Origin: Pterobdella sp. o SKG-2022
Lineage: Eukaryota; Annelida; Clitellata; Hirudinida; Piscicolidae
NCBI GenBank assembly: GCA_964035795.1
Contig: OZ038320.1
Coordinates: 9,198,671 to 9,262,670, forward strand
DNA: 64,000 bases
Reading direction: 5' to 3'
Shown: in pieces, positions 63,801-64,000 of the stretch
How positions within the stretch are numbered: position 1 is the first letter of the stretch
Layout of the letters: each line of letters opens with the position of its first letter
Program-made: the position numbers and the translations under genes
Notes under the pieces: model-generated
What the model was told of the DNA's origin: nothing
Databases searched by the model: none
The model's input: only the letters and a program-made list of their open reading frames with translations

Positions 63801-64000
63801 AAACATTTTTGTCTCACTTTTAATATCCTGGTAATCTCTCCGTATTAAATTCTTATTTTTCTCGTATTTTGCATACATCGAATATTTTCGAAAGCTCTTG
63901 AAAGCACTCAAAGCTGTATTATTGCTCTGTTCATGGTCTCAATAATGCCAAAATAACTTAGTGACAAAAGGTTACTTTCACGTTGAATGTTAAATGTATC
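60806..64000. other. AT-rich region upstream of the visible PDZ exons
   Basis: Should hold further 5' exons of the PDZ gene or its first intron. A possible exon at about 62537-62471 (minus; LRDSESFMSKYEALVNE, ending at a GTAAGC donor) cannot join the 60805 exon without a stop. An ORF at 61753-62028 (minus) has no family likeness. Nothing else is recognised. Confidence 0.35.

Overview
The window comes from an animal genome. It is strongly AT-rich, with intron-rich genes made of short exons with GT-AG borders. The genes are recognisable animal genes: THOC1, an M13 metallopeptidase, a Cut/CUX homeobox gene, DZIP1, TMEM203 and a multi-PDZ scaffold. I cannot name the phylum from sequence alone. 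The low GC, the RTE-type LINEs and the tRNA-derived SINEs fit an invertebrate. Exon models were built by hand. Where I state that exon phases agree, I joined the exons and the reading frame stayed open across every junction.

Layout. 62-208: 21-bp minisatellite. 447-1936 (-): 5' part of THOC1, running off the left edge, with a SINE in one intron. 2101-3420: two pieces of transposon coding sequence. 5402-20022 (-): complete 18-exon M13 peptidase (neprilysin/endothelin-converting enzyme type, 790 residues). Its introns hold a second SINE, two foldback elements and a 3-kb decayed RTE-like LINE in antisense. 23369-31590 (-): Cut/CUX-type homeobox gene, at least 13 exons, with two CUT domains and a split homeodomain; a further exon-like ORF (31720-32867) may be its N-terminus. 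33-45.8 kb: gene-poor DNA with CA, GT and GAT microsatellites and an exact 104-bp tandem duplication. 45882-54299 (-): DZIP1 with a C2H2 finger and coiled coils. 54609-55013 (+): single-exon TMEM203, head-to-head with DZIP1. 55449-60805 (-): C-terminal part of a gene with three PDZ domains. The right 3 kb holds nothing I can assign.

The genes form no operon or single pathway: mRNA export (THOC1), peptide processing at the cell surface (M13), transcription (CUX), cilium/Hedgehog (DZIP1), ER membrane (TMEM203) and scaffolding (PDZ). The only arrangement suggesting shared control is the roughly 310-bp divergent DZIP1/TMEM203 interval. I found no convincing new biological system. The best leads are SINE sequence serving as the 3' end of an intron beside the peptidase zinc-motif exon, the unusual domain content of the CUX-like gene, and the RFG-encoding 21-bp repeat.
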